Below, in pieces: positions 21,797 to 30,606 of a stretch of DNA of 39,841 nt. The stretch covers positions 1 through 39,841 of the forward strand of contig CAZQFV010000029.1 of assembly GCA_964592645.1 (NCBI GenBank). Reading direction: 5' to 3'. This DNA is from CAZQFV01 sp964592645. GTDB lineage: Bacteria > Chloroflexota > Chloroflexia > DTKN01. Position numbers and translations under genes: made by a program. Within the stretch, counting starts at the first letter, position 1. Each line of letters starts with the position of its first letter. Under the pieces are notes generated by a model, which worked only from the letters and a program-made list of their open reading frames with translations, was not told where the DNA came from and did not search any database.

Positions 21797-22570
21797 ATGC
21801 TGCAGGTAGAGCACCTGACCAAGGTCTTTCCCGACGGCACGCAGGCGCTCCGAGACGTCTCTTTCACCGTTCAGGACGGCGAGTTCCTGGCGGTGATCGG
21901 GCTCTCCGGCTCGGGCAAGAGCACCCTGCTGCGCTGCATCAACCGCCTGATCGAGCCGACTTCCGGCCGCGTGATCTGGAACGGGGTCGATGTGACCGCA
22001 GCCCAGGGTTCGGACCTGCGCCACATCCGCCGGCAGATCGGCATGATCTTTCAGCAGTTCAATTTGGTGAAGCGCTCCTCGGTGTTGACCAACGTCCTCT
22101 CCGGCCGGCTGGGATATGCCCATCCCACGCTGAGCCTGCTGCACATCTTCGACCCGGCCGACCAGCGCCGGGCCATTGCCGCCCTGGAGCGCGTCGGTAT
22201 CGCCGACAAGGCCAATAACCGCGCCGACCAACTCTCCGGCGGCCAGCAGCAGCGTGTCGGCATCGCCCGGGCACTGATGCAGGAGCCCAAGCTGATCCTG
22301 GCTGACGAGCCGGTGGCCAGCCTGGACCCGGTGCTGGCGCACTCTATCCTGCAGTACCTGGAGCAATTGAACAAGCAAGACGGCATCACCGTCCTCTGCA
22401 GCCTGCACTTCCTGGACCTGGTGCACCGCTACGCCGGCCGCGTCATCGGTCTGAAGGCCGGCGAGATGGTCTTCGAGGGCCGGCCCCAGGAGCTGACCCG
22501 CGCCCGTTTCAAGGAGGTCTACGGCGAAGAGGCCGAGATGGTCACCGTGGGCGGGGACCTGGCCGCCTAG
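21797..22570 (+). CDS. phnC: Phosphonate-type ABC transporter ATP-binding protein
   Basis: 257 residues, full-length ABC ATPase. Walker A is GLSGSGKSTLLRCINRLIEP, the Q-loop lies in GMIFQQFNLVKRSSVLTNVL, the signature is LSGGQQQRVGIARAL, Walker B is LILADEPVASLD, and the switch His is in CSLHFLDL. The NLVKRSSVLTNVLSGRLGY segment is typical of PhnC. It would energise the fused permease downstream. GGGAGG precedes the ATG. Confidence 0.93.
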   Translation: MLQVEHLTKVFPDGTQALRDVSFTVQDGEFLAVIGLSGSGKSTLLRCINRLIEPTSGRVIWNGVDVTAAQGSDLRHIRRQIGMIFQQFNLVKRSSVLTNVLSGRLGYAHPTLSLLHIFDPADQRRAIAALERVGIADKANNRADQLSGGQQQRVGIARALMQEPKLILADEPVASLDPVLAHSILQYLEQLNKQDGITVLCSLHFLDLVHRYAGRVIGLKAGEMVFEGRPQELTRARFKEVYGEEAEMVTVGGDLAA

Positions 22571-22581
22571 GGCGATATGGG

Positions 22582-22604
22582 GTACAGCAGCCAAGCTGCT
22601 GTAC
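22582..22604 (+). other. Perfect 10-bp palindrome between phnC and phnE
   Basis: GTACAGCAGC (22582-22591) and GCTGCTGTAC (22595-22604) form a perfect stem with a CAA triloop, 11 bases after the phnC stop. The half-site GCTGTACG recurs at 22627-22634. It could be an mRNA hairpin or a dimeric-regulator operator. Confidence 0.5.
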
Positions 22605-22650
22605 GATGGAATACGGTCGCATTTTTGCTGTACGCAGGCCGGAGCACACC

Positions 22651-25275
22651 GTGGACCGTTTGCCCAGTCGACGCATGCTTCCTCCCTGGCTCTATGGCCT
22701 CCTCTCCCTGGCCGTGCCCGGCCTGGGCCAGGTTGTGCAGGGCGACCTCTGGCGAGGGGTGGCCCTCCTGGCCGCCATCCTCCTCCTGGGCGGCCTGAAC
22801 CTGTGGAAGGGGGTGCCGCTGCTCTTTGTGCCCCTGGCCGCGGCCTGGATATGGGGCGCCTGGGATGCCTGGCGGCGGGCCCGCGGCCGGCCGTCGGGCT
22901 CGACCCTGCCCTTTCTCCTGGCGGCGCTGGTCGTTTACGCCCTGGGGATCCATCTGACAGAGATCGATTTTCCCCGCCTGCTCACCAACTGGCCGGCCGT
23001 GCAGCCCATCGTGCGCGCCCTGGCGCGCCCCGACCTGCTGGCCCGCCCGACCGAGGACCTCGTCGGCTGGACCCCCCTGCAGGTGCCCTGTGTCGACCCG
23101 CTGCCGCCGCCCCAGTTCCCGGGGACGCAGAAGCCGCGCCTGTGGATCGACGAGCAGTGCGCCGCGCTGGGGCAGGCCATCACGCTCCACGGCGAGGGCT
23201 TTTTCCCCGGTATGGCCACCGAGATCATTTGGCAGAATCCCATCGGGGACGAGCAAAAGATCATCGTCGATGGCCGGCCGCTGGTCGTGACCACGGATGA
23301 CGAGGGGCGGTTCGAGGTCTCTTTTGCCGTGCCCAAGACATCGGTGCCCCTGGACAGGATTCCAGAACCGGGGGTGACCCAGACTCATCGCGCCTTTGCC
23401 CGGCAGCGCCGGCCGTATGGTTCGTACCAACCCACGGAGACGCTGCGCCTGGTGCTGGCCAAGATCGGGGAGACGATCGCCCTGGCCTTCCTGGCGACGG
23501 CGCTGGCCTTGGTCTTGGCCGTCCCGATCAGCCTGCTGGCGGCGCGCAACCTGATGTGGGGCAACGTCGTTACCCGGGTGCTCTACTATATCGTGCGCAC
23601 GATCCTGAACATCGTCCGTTCCATCGAGACGGTGATTTGGGCGATCATCTTTGTCGTCTGGGTGGGAGTGGGGCCATTTGCCGGCACGTTGGCCCTCTTC
23701 TTCCATTCCGTCGCCGCCCTGGGCAAGCTCTACTCCGAGGCCATCGAGGGGATCGACCCCGGCCCCATCGAGGCGGTGCGCGCTACCGGGGCTGGCTGGA
23801 CCCAGGTGGTGCGCTACGCAGTGCTGCCGCAGTTCATGCCCTCGTTCCTGGGCTTTACCCTCTACCGCTGGGACATCAACGTGCGCATGGCCACGGTCAT
23901 CGGCCTGGTCTGCGATGCCGGCTTGGGCTTTCTGATCACCCAGTGGGTCCGCCTGAACCGCTTCAGCTCTATGGCCACGGCCATCATCGCCATCGTCCTG
24001 GTGGTGGCCCTGCTCGATTACCTCAGCGCGGTGCTGCGCAAGCGCGTGATCGAAGGCGTGCCGGCGGCCAAGGCAAGGGTCAGACGCAGCGGCAGCGGGC
24101 TGAGCCGCTTCTGGGACCGGCTGTTGGATCGTTCGCCCTTGGCGCGGCGGCTGAGCGGGCCGGTGTTGGTTTTGTTGCTCTTTGGCCTGGTCTTTGCCTG
24201 GTCGTGGAGCATCGCCGAGGTCAACCTGGGCGATCTCGTGACCGGATCGCCCCAGGGATTGAAGCTCGCCCGTGACCTGCTCCTGCCGCAACTGCTCACC
24301 CGGCCCACCGAGGAGATCACGACGACGGCCGTCCTGCCGGTCCCCTGCGGCGTGGCCGAGCCCGTGCCCCCGCCGGACAGCGGGCCGCGGGTGGAGCTTT
24401 CCCTGCCCTGCGGTTCCCCGGGCGATCCCCTGGTCATTGCCGCTTACGGCCTTCCGCCGAACACGCGCGTCTCGGTGCGCTGGTTGTTTCCCGATGGGGC
24501 CTTTTTGCGCATCCGCCCGAACTGCTGCGACACCGATGCCCAGGGCCGCCTGCGGCTGGAGACGACCGTCCATCCGCTGATGGAGGTGCAGCCCGGCCGG
24601 CCGCCGGCCCGCGTGGCCGTCTCCTGGACGCGGGTGGTGGGCGGGCTGCAGCCCAGCCCGTCGCTGCGGGTCACGGCCGATCTGGCAGTCGTCACCCTGC
24701 TGATGGCGCTGATGTCGACGACGATGGCCTCGCTCATCGCCGTGCCGCTCAGTTTCTTGGCAGCGCGCAATATTATGGGTCGGAGTGTCGCCGGCCGCGT
24801 GGTCTATAATCTCTTCCGCCTGGTCTTTAACCTGGGCCGCTCCGTGGAACCGCTGATCCTGGCCGTCATCTGCGCCGCCTGGGTGGGCCTGGGCCCCTTT
24901 GCCGGCGTACTCGCCCTGACGATCAACAACATCCCCAACCTGGGCAAGCTCTTTTCGGAGACGATCGAGGAGATCGACACCGGGCCGGTGGAGGCGGTGA
25001 CGGCTACGGGGGCCACACGCCTGCAGACGTTGCGCTACGCGGTGGTCCCGCAGCTGGTGCCGCGTTTCCTGGCCTATATCCTCTACCAGTGGGATATCAA
25101 CATCCGTATGTCGAGTGTGGTGGGGCTGGTGGGCGGCGGCGGGCTAGGGCAGCAGTTCTTTGCCTACATCGGCCTGAACCAGTACAGCTCCGCGGCGACG
25201 ATCGTTTGGGCGATCGTCCTGATGGTCTGGAGTATGGACTATGTCAGCGCCAAGGTGCGGGAGAAGCTGACGTAG
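22651..25275 (+). CDS. phnE: Tandem-fused PhnE-type ABC permease with two extracytoplasmic domains
   Basis: 874 residues from GTG 22651 (GGAG 6 bases upstream); ATG 22606 is an alternative without ribosome site. Order: an N-terminal hydrophobic PGLGQ/TM2-like region (about 10-80); an external domain (about 105-260) with RPTED, C147, C170 and an Ig/IPT-like segment HGEGFFPGMATEIIW; PhnE membrane domain 1 (about 273-460) with EAA loop EAIEGIDPGPIEAVRATGA; a TM helix (503-520); a second external domain (522-675) with RPTEE, C566, C587; and PhnE domain 2 (677-874) with ETIEEIDTGPVEAVTATGA. Ordinary PhnE is about 270 residues and works as a homodimer; here one chain supplies both halves. The two halves are clearly homologous, including the external parts. 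Confidence 0.9.
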   Translation: MDRLPSRRMLPPWLYGLLSLAVPGLGQVVQGDLWRGVALLAAILLLGGLNLWKGVPLLFVPLAAAWIWGAWDAWRRARGRPSGSTLPFLLAALVVYALGIHLTEIDFPRLLTNWPAVQPIVRALARPDLLARPTEDLVGWTPLQVPCVDPLPPPQFPGTQKPRLWIDEQCAALGQAITLHGEGFFPGMATEIIWQNPIGDEQKIIVDGRPLVVTTDDEGRFEVSFAVPKTSVPLDRIPEPGVTQTHRAFARQRRPYGSYQPTETLRLVLAKIGETIALAFLATALALVLAVPISLLAARNLMWGNVVTRVLYYIVRTILNIVRSIETVIWAIIFVVWVGVGPFAGTLALFFHSVAALGKLYSEAIEGIDPGPIEAVRATGAGWTQVVRYAVLPQFMPSFLGFTLYRWDINVRMATVIGLVCDAGLGFLITQWVRLNRFSSMATAIIAIVLVVALLDYLSAVLRKRVIEGVPAAKARVRRSGSGLSRFWDRLLDRSPLARRLSGPVLVLLLFGLVFAWSWSIAEVNLGDLVTGSPQGLKLARDLLLPQLLTRPTEEITTTAVLPVPCGVAEPVPPPDSGPRVELSLPCGSPGDPLVIAAYGLPPNTRVSVRWLFPDGAFLRIRPNCCDTDAQGRLRLETTVHPLMEVQPGRPPARVAVSWTRVVGGLQPSPSLRVTADLAVVTLLMALMSTTMASLIAVPLSFLAARNIMGRSVAGRVVYNLFRLVFNLGRSVEPLILAVICAAWVGLGPFAGVLALTINNIPNLGKLFSETIEEIDTGPVEAVTATGATRLQTLRYAVVPQLVPRFLAYILYQWDINIRMSSVVGLVGGGGLGQQFFAYIGLNQYSSAATIVWAIVLMVWSMDYVSAKVREKLT

Positions 25276-25320
25276 CGAGCCGGCGCGAAGGGGGACCGAC
25301 GAATCGGCGAACTTGCTGCG

Positions 25321-27699
25321 CTACCGGCTTGTTTTGGGGTTCAGCAGCAGCCGCATCCCGTTGAAGGTCACGAGCAGCGAAGCCCCCATATCGGCGAACA
25401 CGGCCATCCACAGGGTGGCCAGCCCGCAAGCGGCCAGCCCCAGGAAGACGGCCTTGAGCCCCAGGGCGATGGCGATGTTGGTGGTGATGGTCCGGCGGGT
25501 GCGCCGGCCGAGGCCCACGGCCCAGGGCAGCTTGGACAGGTCGTCGGTCATCAGGGCCACGTCGGCGGTCTCCAGGGCGGTGTCGCTGCCGATAGCTCCC
25601 ATAGCGATGCCCACCGAAGCGCGGGCCAGGGCCGGGGCATCGTTGACGCCGTCGCCGACCATACCCACGGTGCCATGGTGCTGCAGAAGGGCCTCTACGG
25701 CGTCGATCTTTTGCTCGGGCAGGAGGTTGGCGCGGACGTCGTCGAGGCCGGCTTGGCGGGCGATGGCCTCGGCGGTGGGGCGGTTGTCGCCGGTGAGCAT
25801 CACCAGGTGGTCCAGCCCGGCGCGGCGCAGCCCGGCGATGGCGGCGGGGCTTTCCGGCCGCAGGCGGTCGGAAAGGACGATGGCGCCCCAGAGTTCCCCT
25901 TCCGTGGCGACGAGGATGACCGTTTGGCCCGTGGACTCCAGGGCGGCGATCTCCTGGCAGATCGTGGTGGGGTGTTGGCCGCAGGTTTCCAGGAAGGTAT
26001 GGTTGCCGACGTAGAAGCGGGTCCCCTGCACGATGGCGGTGGCGCCGCGGCCGGTGAGTGTCCGGGCGTCGTGGGGGGTGAGGGGGGCCAGGCCGCGGCG
26101 GCGGGCCTCGTGGAGGACGGCGCGGGCCAGGGGATGGGTAGAGCCGCTTTCGACGGCGGCGGCCATCTGGACGACCTGGTCTTCATCGTGGCCGTTGTAG
26201 GCGATGACCTGGGTGACGGCCGGCCGGCCGGTGGTGAGGGTGCCGGTCTTGTCCAGGGCCAGGGCTTTGATCCGGCCGAGGGTTTCGAGGTAGGCGCCGC
26301 CCTTGAGCAGGACGCCCTGGCGGGCGGCGGCGGCGATGGCGGCGGCGATGGAGACGGGAGTGGAAAGGACCAGAGCACAGGGGCAGGCAATGACCAGCAT
26401 GGTCAGGGCGCGGTAGAGCCAGGGGACGAATTCCATTCTTAGAAGCAAAGAAGGGACGGTCGCCACCAGGAAGGCCATGCCGACCACGGCCGGCGTATAG
26501 ACCTGGGCAAAGCGGTCCACGAAGCGCTGCGCCGGCGCTTTGCGCGCCTGGGCCTCCTCAACCATATGGATGATCCGGGCCAGCGTGCTTTCGCCGGCGG
26601 GGCGCGTCGCGCGTATCAACAGCAGCCCTTCACCGGCCAGGGTGCCGGCATAGACCTCGTCGCCCGGCCCCTTTTCCACCGGCAGGCTTTCCCCGGTGAC
26701 GGCCGCCTGGTCCACGGCCGAGTGTCCCTCGACGACCTGGCCGTCGGTGGGGATACGCTCCCCGGGCCGCACCCGCACGGTATCGCCGGCCTGCAGCGCC
26801 TCCACCGGCACCCGCTCCTCCTGGCCGTCTACCAGGCGCAGCGCCTCCTGGGGGGAGAGGTCCATCAGCGCGCGGATGGCATTGCGGGCGCGGTCCATCG
26901 TATAGCGTTCCAGCAGTTCGCCCACGGCAAAGAGGAAGATGGCTACGGCCCCTTCGGCCCATTCGCCGATGGCCGCGGCGCCAACGCCGGCGATGCTCAT
27001 CAGGACGTTGATGTCCAGGCGGCGGGTGATCCGCAGGGCGGCGAAGCCGGCCCGCGCGACCGGCACGCCGGCGATGAGCAGCGCCGCGCCGAAGCAGGCG
27101 TCGGCCGGCCAGGGAGTCGCCGCCAGCAGCGAAAACAGCCCGCCCAGCAGGAGGAAGGGCGCGGCTCCCACGGCCCACCAGGCGTCGCGGTTCCGCCCGA
27201 CAAAGGAAAGGACCCCGCCCCGGTGCTGCGCGGCGGCCGGCCGGCCCCCCGCCGGTACGGCCTGGTAGCCCAGCGCGCGCACCCGTGCGGCGATGGCCGC
27301 GCCCATCTCCGGGATGTCGTCGGCCCGCACCTCCAGCCGGGCTGTGGCCAGGCTGAGCGCGACGTTGTGCACTCCGGGCAGCCCGCGCACCCCGGCTTCC
27401 ACCTTGGCCGCGCAGTCGGCGCAGTCCATGCCGACGACACGCCAGGTCCAGGTCCGTTCGGCCGCCGCCACCTCGTGCCCCAGTTCGCGCACGCGGGCCA
27501 CGACCTGCTCGCGGCTGATGGTGCCGCGCTCGTATTCCACCGTCAGCGTGCCCGACAGCAGGGCCACCGCGGCGTGGGCTACGCCCGGCAGCCGGCCGAC
27601 ACCCTCCTCCAAGGTGCGGGCGCAGTCGGCGCAGTCCAGGTCGATGATGGAGAGGGAGAGGTGCTCGGTGGCGGTGGGTTGGCGGGCCTGTTGGGCCAT
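25321..27699 (-). CDS. cadA: P1B-type Zn/Cd/Pb-exporting ATPase with two HMA domains
   Basis: 792 residues. Two N-terminal heavy-metal-associated domains carry DCADC motifs (first Cys pair C23/C26, second in GMDCADCAAK). The transmembrane metal site is CPC in VIACPCALVLS, the phosphorylation site is DKTGTLT, and the hinge is MVGDGVNDAPALA. The last TM segments contain NIAIALGLKAVFL and FADMGASLLV; the Lys and Asp there mark the P1B-2 (zinc/cadmium/lead) subtype rather than copper. It exports metal from the cytoplasm. It lies 27 bases after the UPF0182 gene; no metalloregulator gene is adjacent. Confidence 0.93.
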   Translation of the reverse strand: MAQQARQPTATEHLSLSIIDLDCADCARTLEEGVGRLPGVAHAAVALLSGTLTVEYERGTISREQVVARVRELGHEVAAAERTWTWRVVGMDCADCAAKVEAGVRGLPGVHNVALSLATARLEVRADDIPEMGAAIAARVRALGYQAVPAGGRPAAAQHRGGVLSFVGRNRDAWWAVGAAPFLLLGGLFSLLAATPWPADACFGAALLIAGVPVARAGFAALRITRRLDINVLMSIAGVGAAAIGEWAEGAVAIFLFAVGELLERYTMDRARNAIRALMDLSPQEALRLVDGQEERVPVEALQAGDTVRVRPGERIPTDGQVVEGHSAVDQAAVTGESLPVEKGPGDEVYAGTLAGEGLLLIRATRPAGESTLARIIHMVEEAQARKAPAQRFVDRFAQVYTPAVVGMAFLVATVPSLLLRMEFVPWLYRALTMLVIACPCALVLSTPVSIAAAIAAAARQGVLLKGGAYLETLGRIKALALDKTGTLTTGRPAVTQVIAYNGHDEDQVVQMAAAVESGSTHPLARAVLHEARRRGLAPLTPHDARTLTGRGATAIVQGTRFYVGNHTFLETCGQHPTTICQEIAALESTGQTVILVATEGELWGAIVLSDRLRPESPAAIAGLRRAGLDHLVMLTGDNRPTAEAIARQAGLDDVRANLLPEQKIDAVEALLQHHGTVGMVGDGVNDAPALARASVGIAMGAIGSDTALETADVALMTDDLSKLPWAVGLGRRTRRTITTNIAIALGLKAVFLGLAACGLATLWMAVFADMGASLLVTFNGMRLLLNPKTSR

Positions 27700-27726
27700 T
27701 TCGGTCCTCTTCTTCCCGTCCCCCGG

Positions 27727-30582
27727 TCATTCCTCATCCGTCAACCGCACCAGCTCCTGCAAGTCCTGCTCCAGCGCCTGCAGCTCGGCTCCGTAGCAGG
27801 CCCAGTCGCCGCTCTGCAGGCAGGCCTGCGCCTTGGTGTAGTGCTCCTGGGCCGACCTGGCGACCTGCTCCCAGGTACGGCCCTCCGTCGGCGGCGTCGC
27901 CGGGCCGGCCGCCAGCACCCGGCGCAGCCCCTCCTCCAACGTCTCGGCCATGACCACGTGCTCGCCATAGGCCACGATGACCCGTTTCAGCTCCGGGATC
28001 TTGCCCGTCTCCGCCTGCAGGTAGATCGGGGCCACGTAGAGCAGGTTGTGGTCGAGCGGGATGACCAACAGGTTGCCGCGGATCACGTTGGAGCCGCGCT
28101 GGTCCCACAGCGAGAGCTGCTGCGAGATATCGGGCGTCTGGTTCATCCGCGCCTCGATCTGGTAGGGGCCGTAGACCAGCGTCTGCTTGGGGAACTTGAA
28201 GACGCCCAGCTTCCCATAGTCCTGCCCGTCGCACTGCACGTTCATCCAGGCGACCATATTGTCGCGCCCGGAGGGGGTAAAGGGCACCATCAGGAGCATC
28301 TCCTCGCGCTCCCAGCCCGGCAGCCGCATGATGACATAGTAGGCGTCCATCGGCCCGGTCTGCCCCTCGTACGTCTCCTGGGCAAAGTTCCAGGAGTCCT
28401 CCTTGTTGTAGAACACCCGCGGATCGCGCATGTGGTAGGTGGCATAGATGCTCGTCTGGACCCGAAAGATCTGCTCGGGGTAGCGCCAGTGCTCCCGCAG
28501 GCCGGATGGCATCTCTTTCGCCGGCTTGAAGAGCGTGGGGAAGATGCGCTGGTAGACCTGGATCAGCGGGTCGCTCTCATCGACGACGTAAAAGTTGGTG
28601 GTGCCCTCGTAGGCGTCGATGATCACCTTGACCGAGGCGCGGATATAGTTGATGCCGCTCATCTGGTAGAAAGGATCGTCCCAGGGCCGCGAGTAGGGGT
28701 AGCGCCGGCTGACGGTGTAGGCGTCCTGGATCCAGTAGATGCGTCCATCCACGATGGCCGGGTAGGGGTCGGGATCGTACCACAGGAAGGGGGCGATCTT
28801 GGACACCCGGTCCTGGATGGTGCGGTCGAAGAGGATGCGGCTCTGCGGGGTCAGGTTTTCGCTCACCAGGATGGGCAGCTCGCCGAAGCGCAGGGCAAAG
28901 ACCAGCCGCTGCCAGAGGTTGCCGATGGGCACGCCGTCCTGCCCCTGGTAGGAGGTGTAGGCGTCGACGTCGCCGATGGGGTAGTCGAACTCCTGGACGT
29001 TCGCGCCGACGATGATATAGTTGTTGGAGGCCTCGCCGAAATAGATCTCCGGGCGCTGCAGGGCCAGCTCCGGGTAGGAGGCCTTGGGGGGGATGTCGCG
29101 CAGGAAGAGGCACGGTTGTCCTTCACCGCACGACTCGTTCACCGGGCTGAGGACGATGCCGTAGCCGTGGGTGTAGTAGACATGCCGGTTGAGCCACTTT
29201 TGCGCTTCCTCGTGCAGGTCGTCTACGTCCAGCTCGCGGACGGCCAGCTCCACCTCGCGGTAGCGCCCGCCCAGGGTGTAGCGATCAACGTCGATGTCGC
29301 GGAAGGAATAGTAGTAGCGTAGGTACTGTAGCTGCCCATAGGTGCTCCGCAGTGGGCGGTGATCCCAGAGGCGGATGTTGTCGATCGTGGGGCGGTTCTG
29401 CTGGATGTCCTCCATGGTCAGCGTGCCGGTCACCGGGAAGTTGATCTCCTCCACCTGGTGCAGCCCATAGGCTTCCAGCGTGGCGTCGATGTTGTAGGTG
29501 ATATAGGGCCGCTCCATGTCCAACTCGGCCGGCCGCACCTGCAGCGCCTGGACCAGGGTGGGATAGAGGCCGGCCAGCACGACGATGCTCACCAGCCACA
29601 GGCCGACGCCGGCCGCCAGCAGGACCCAGGTGCGGCGCCAGAGGTTCAAGAGCAGCAGCGCCGCGCAGATCAACACGATGATCGAGATGATCGTATAGGC
29701 CGGGATGCGCGCATGCACGTCGGTGTAGCCGGCGCCGTAGGCCGCGCTGTTCGTGGAATAGACCAGCAGATGGATCTGCAGCCGGTAGTGCCAGTACATC
29801 ACCAGCAGAAAGAGCGTGCCCAGGACAGAGATGTGGGCCAGCGGTCCGGGGCCCAGGCGGCGCCGCAGGGCCAGCAGGTAGATCGCGGTGATCAGGCCGA
29901 CAGCCAACAGGATCAGCCAGATCAGCGTGTCCTTCAGGAGCAGGGCCGTGTCCAGGCGAAAGAGGTAGTAGGAGAGGTCGATGTTGAAGAGGGGGTCCGC
30001 CCGGCCCACCGGCGCGCTGTTGAGAAAGCGCAGGACGCGCATCCAGTGGCCCTGGGAGGCAGAGGCAAAGAAAAAGCCCAGCACCGCGGCGACGATCCAG
30101 GAGACGGCGGCGCCGGCCCGCAGGAGCCGGCTGCGGGTGAGCAGGGCCCGTTCGTCGGTGGGGTCGGCGGCCGGCAGCCAGCGCAGGGCCAGGGCCATGT
30201 TGCCGCCGAGGAACAGGGTGGCGACCAGGAAAGTGCCCAGGAAGAGCAGCACCTTGGCCGCGATCTCGGTGCCGAAGACGGCGGCGTACCCCAGGCTGTC
30301 GAACCAGAGCCAATCGGTGTACAGGCCGACACCAGAGGTCAGGGCCAGGACCAGGAGAAGGAGCAGGACGATGGCCAGGATCCAGCCTCCGACGCGCGGG
30401 CGGGTTCCCGTCTGCGGCCAGCGTCCGCTGCGCCTCAGGAGATAGATGCTGACCACGAGCGCTTCGACGGCCAGCAGCCCGATGAGGCCCCCCCATAGCC
30501 CGTTGGCCAAGAGGATGATGATGACCATGAACTGGGCACCGATGAGCAGGCTGATCAGTTGACGGCGTTGTTTGGACTGCAT
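27727..30582 (-). CDS. UPF0182 family membrane protein
   Basis: 951 residues, the usual size of this family (COG1615). About seven membrane helices occupy the first 340 residues. A very large external domain follows, with the family segments YITYNIDATLEAYGL, YTHGYGIVLSPVNE, EIYFGEASNNYIIVG and RVLFDRTIQ-like ILFDRTIQDRVSKIAPFL. The C-terminus is acidic and helical. The function of UPF0182 is unknown; the family occurs in actinobacteria, cyanobacteria and Chloroflexota. AAAGGAG lies 6 bases before the ATG. It is in a minus-strand run with the M28-like gene and the metal ATPase. Confidence 0.92.
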   Translation of the reverse strand: MQSKQRRQLISLLIGAQFMVIIILLANGLWGGLIGLLAVEALVVSIYLLRRSGRWPQTGTRPRVGGWILAIVLLLLLVLALTSGVGLYTDWLWFDSLGYAAVFGTEIAAKVLLFLGTFLVATLFLGGNMALALRWLPAADPTDERALLTRSRLLRAGAAVSWIVAAVLGFFFASASQGHWMRVLRFLNSAPVGRADPLFNIDLSYYLFRLDTALLLKDTLIWLILLAVGLITAIYLLALRRRLGPGPLAHISVLGTLFLLVMYWHYRLQIHLLVYSTNSAAYGAGYTDVHARIPAYTIISIIVLICAALLLLNLWRRTWVLLAAGVGLWLVSIVVLAGLYPTLVQALQVRPAELDMERPYITYNIDATLEAYGLHQVEEINFPVTGTLTMEDIQQNRPTIDNIRLWDHRPLRSTYGQLQYLRYYYSFRDIDVDRYTLGGRYREVELAVRELDVDDLHEEAQKWLNRHVYYTHGYGIVLSPVNESCGEGQPCLFLRDIPPKASYPELALQRPEIYFGEASNNYIIVGANVQEFDYPIGDVDAYTSYQGQDGVPIGNLWQRLVFALRFGELPILVSENLTPQSRILFDRTIQDRVSKIAPFLWYDPDPYPAIVDGRIYWIQDAYTVSRRYPYSRPWDDPFYQMSGINYIRASVKVIIDAYEGTTNFYVVDESDPLIQVYQRIFPTLFKPAKEMPSGLREHWRYPEQIFRVQTSIYATYHMRDPRVFYNKEDSWNFAQETYEGQTGPMDAYYVIMRLPGWEREEMLLMVPFTPSGRDNMVAWMNVQCDGQDYGKLGVFKFPKQTLVYGPYQIEARMNQTPDISQQLSLWDQRGSNVIRGNLLVIPLDHNLLYVAPIYLQAETGKIPELKRVIVAYGEHVVMAETLEEGLRRVLAAGPATPPTEGRTWEQVARSAQEHYTKAQACLQSGDWACYGAELQALEQDLQELVRLTDEE

Positions 30583-30606
30583 GGCGGTCTCCTTTGGTTA
30601 TTTCCC

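Noticed and set aside
22567..24573. 668-codon minus-strand frame opposite the fused permease
   Set aside because: Antisense frame of a clearly homologous permease, with no start signal or domain.
25276..25320. AGCCGG/CCGGCT pairing as a terminator between phnE and cadA
   Set aside because: Six-base stem with a large loop overlapping the cadA stop; not convincing.
26566..29322. 918-codon open frame on the plus strand opposite cadA and UPF0182
   Set aside because: It is antisense to two well-recognised proteins, has biased Gly/Ala/His/Gln-rich composition and no domain; a GC-rich shadow frame.
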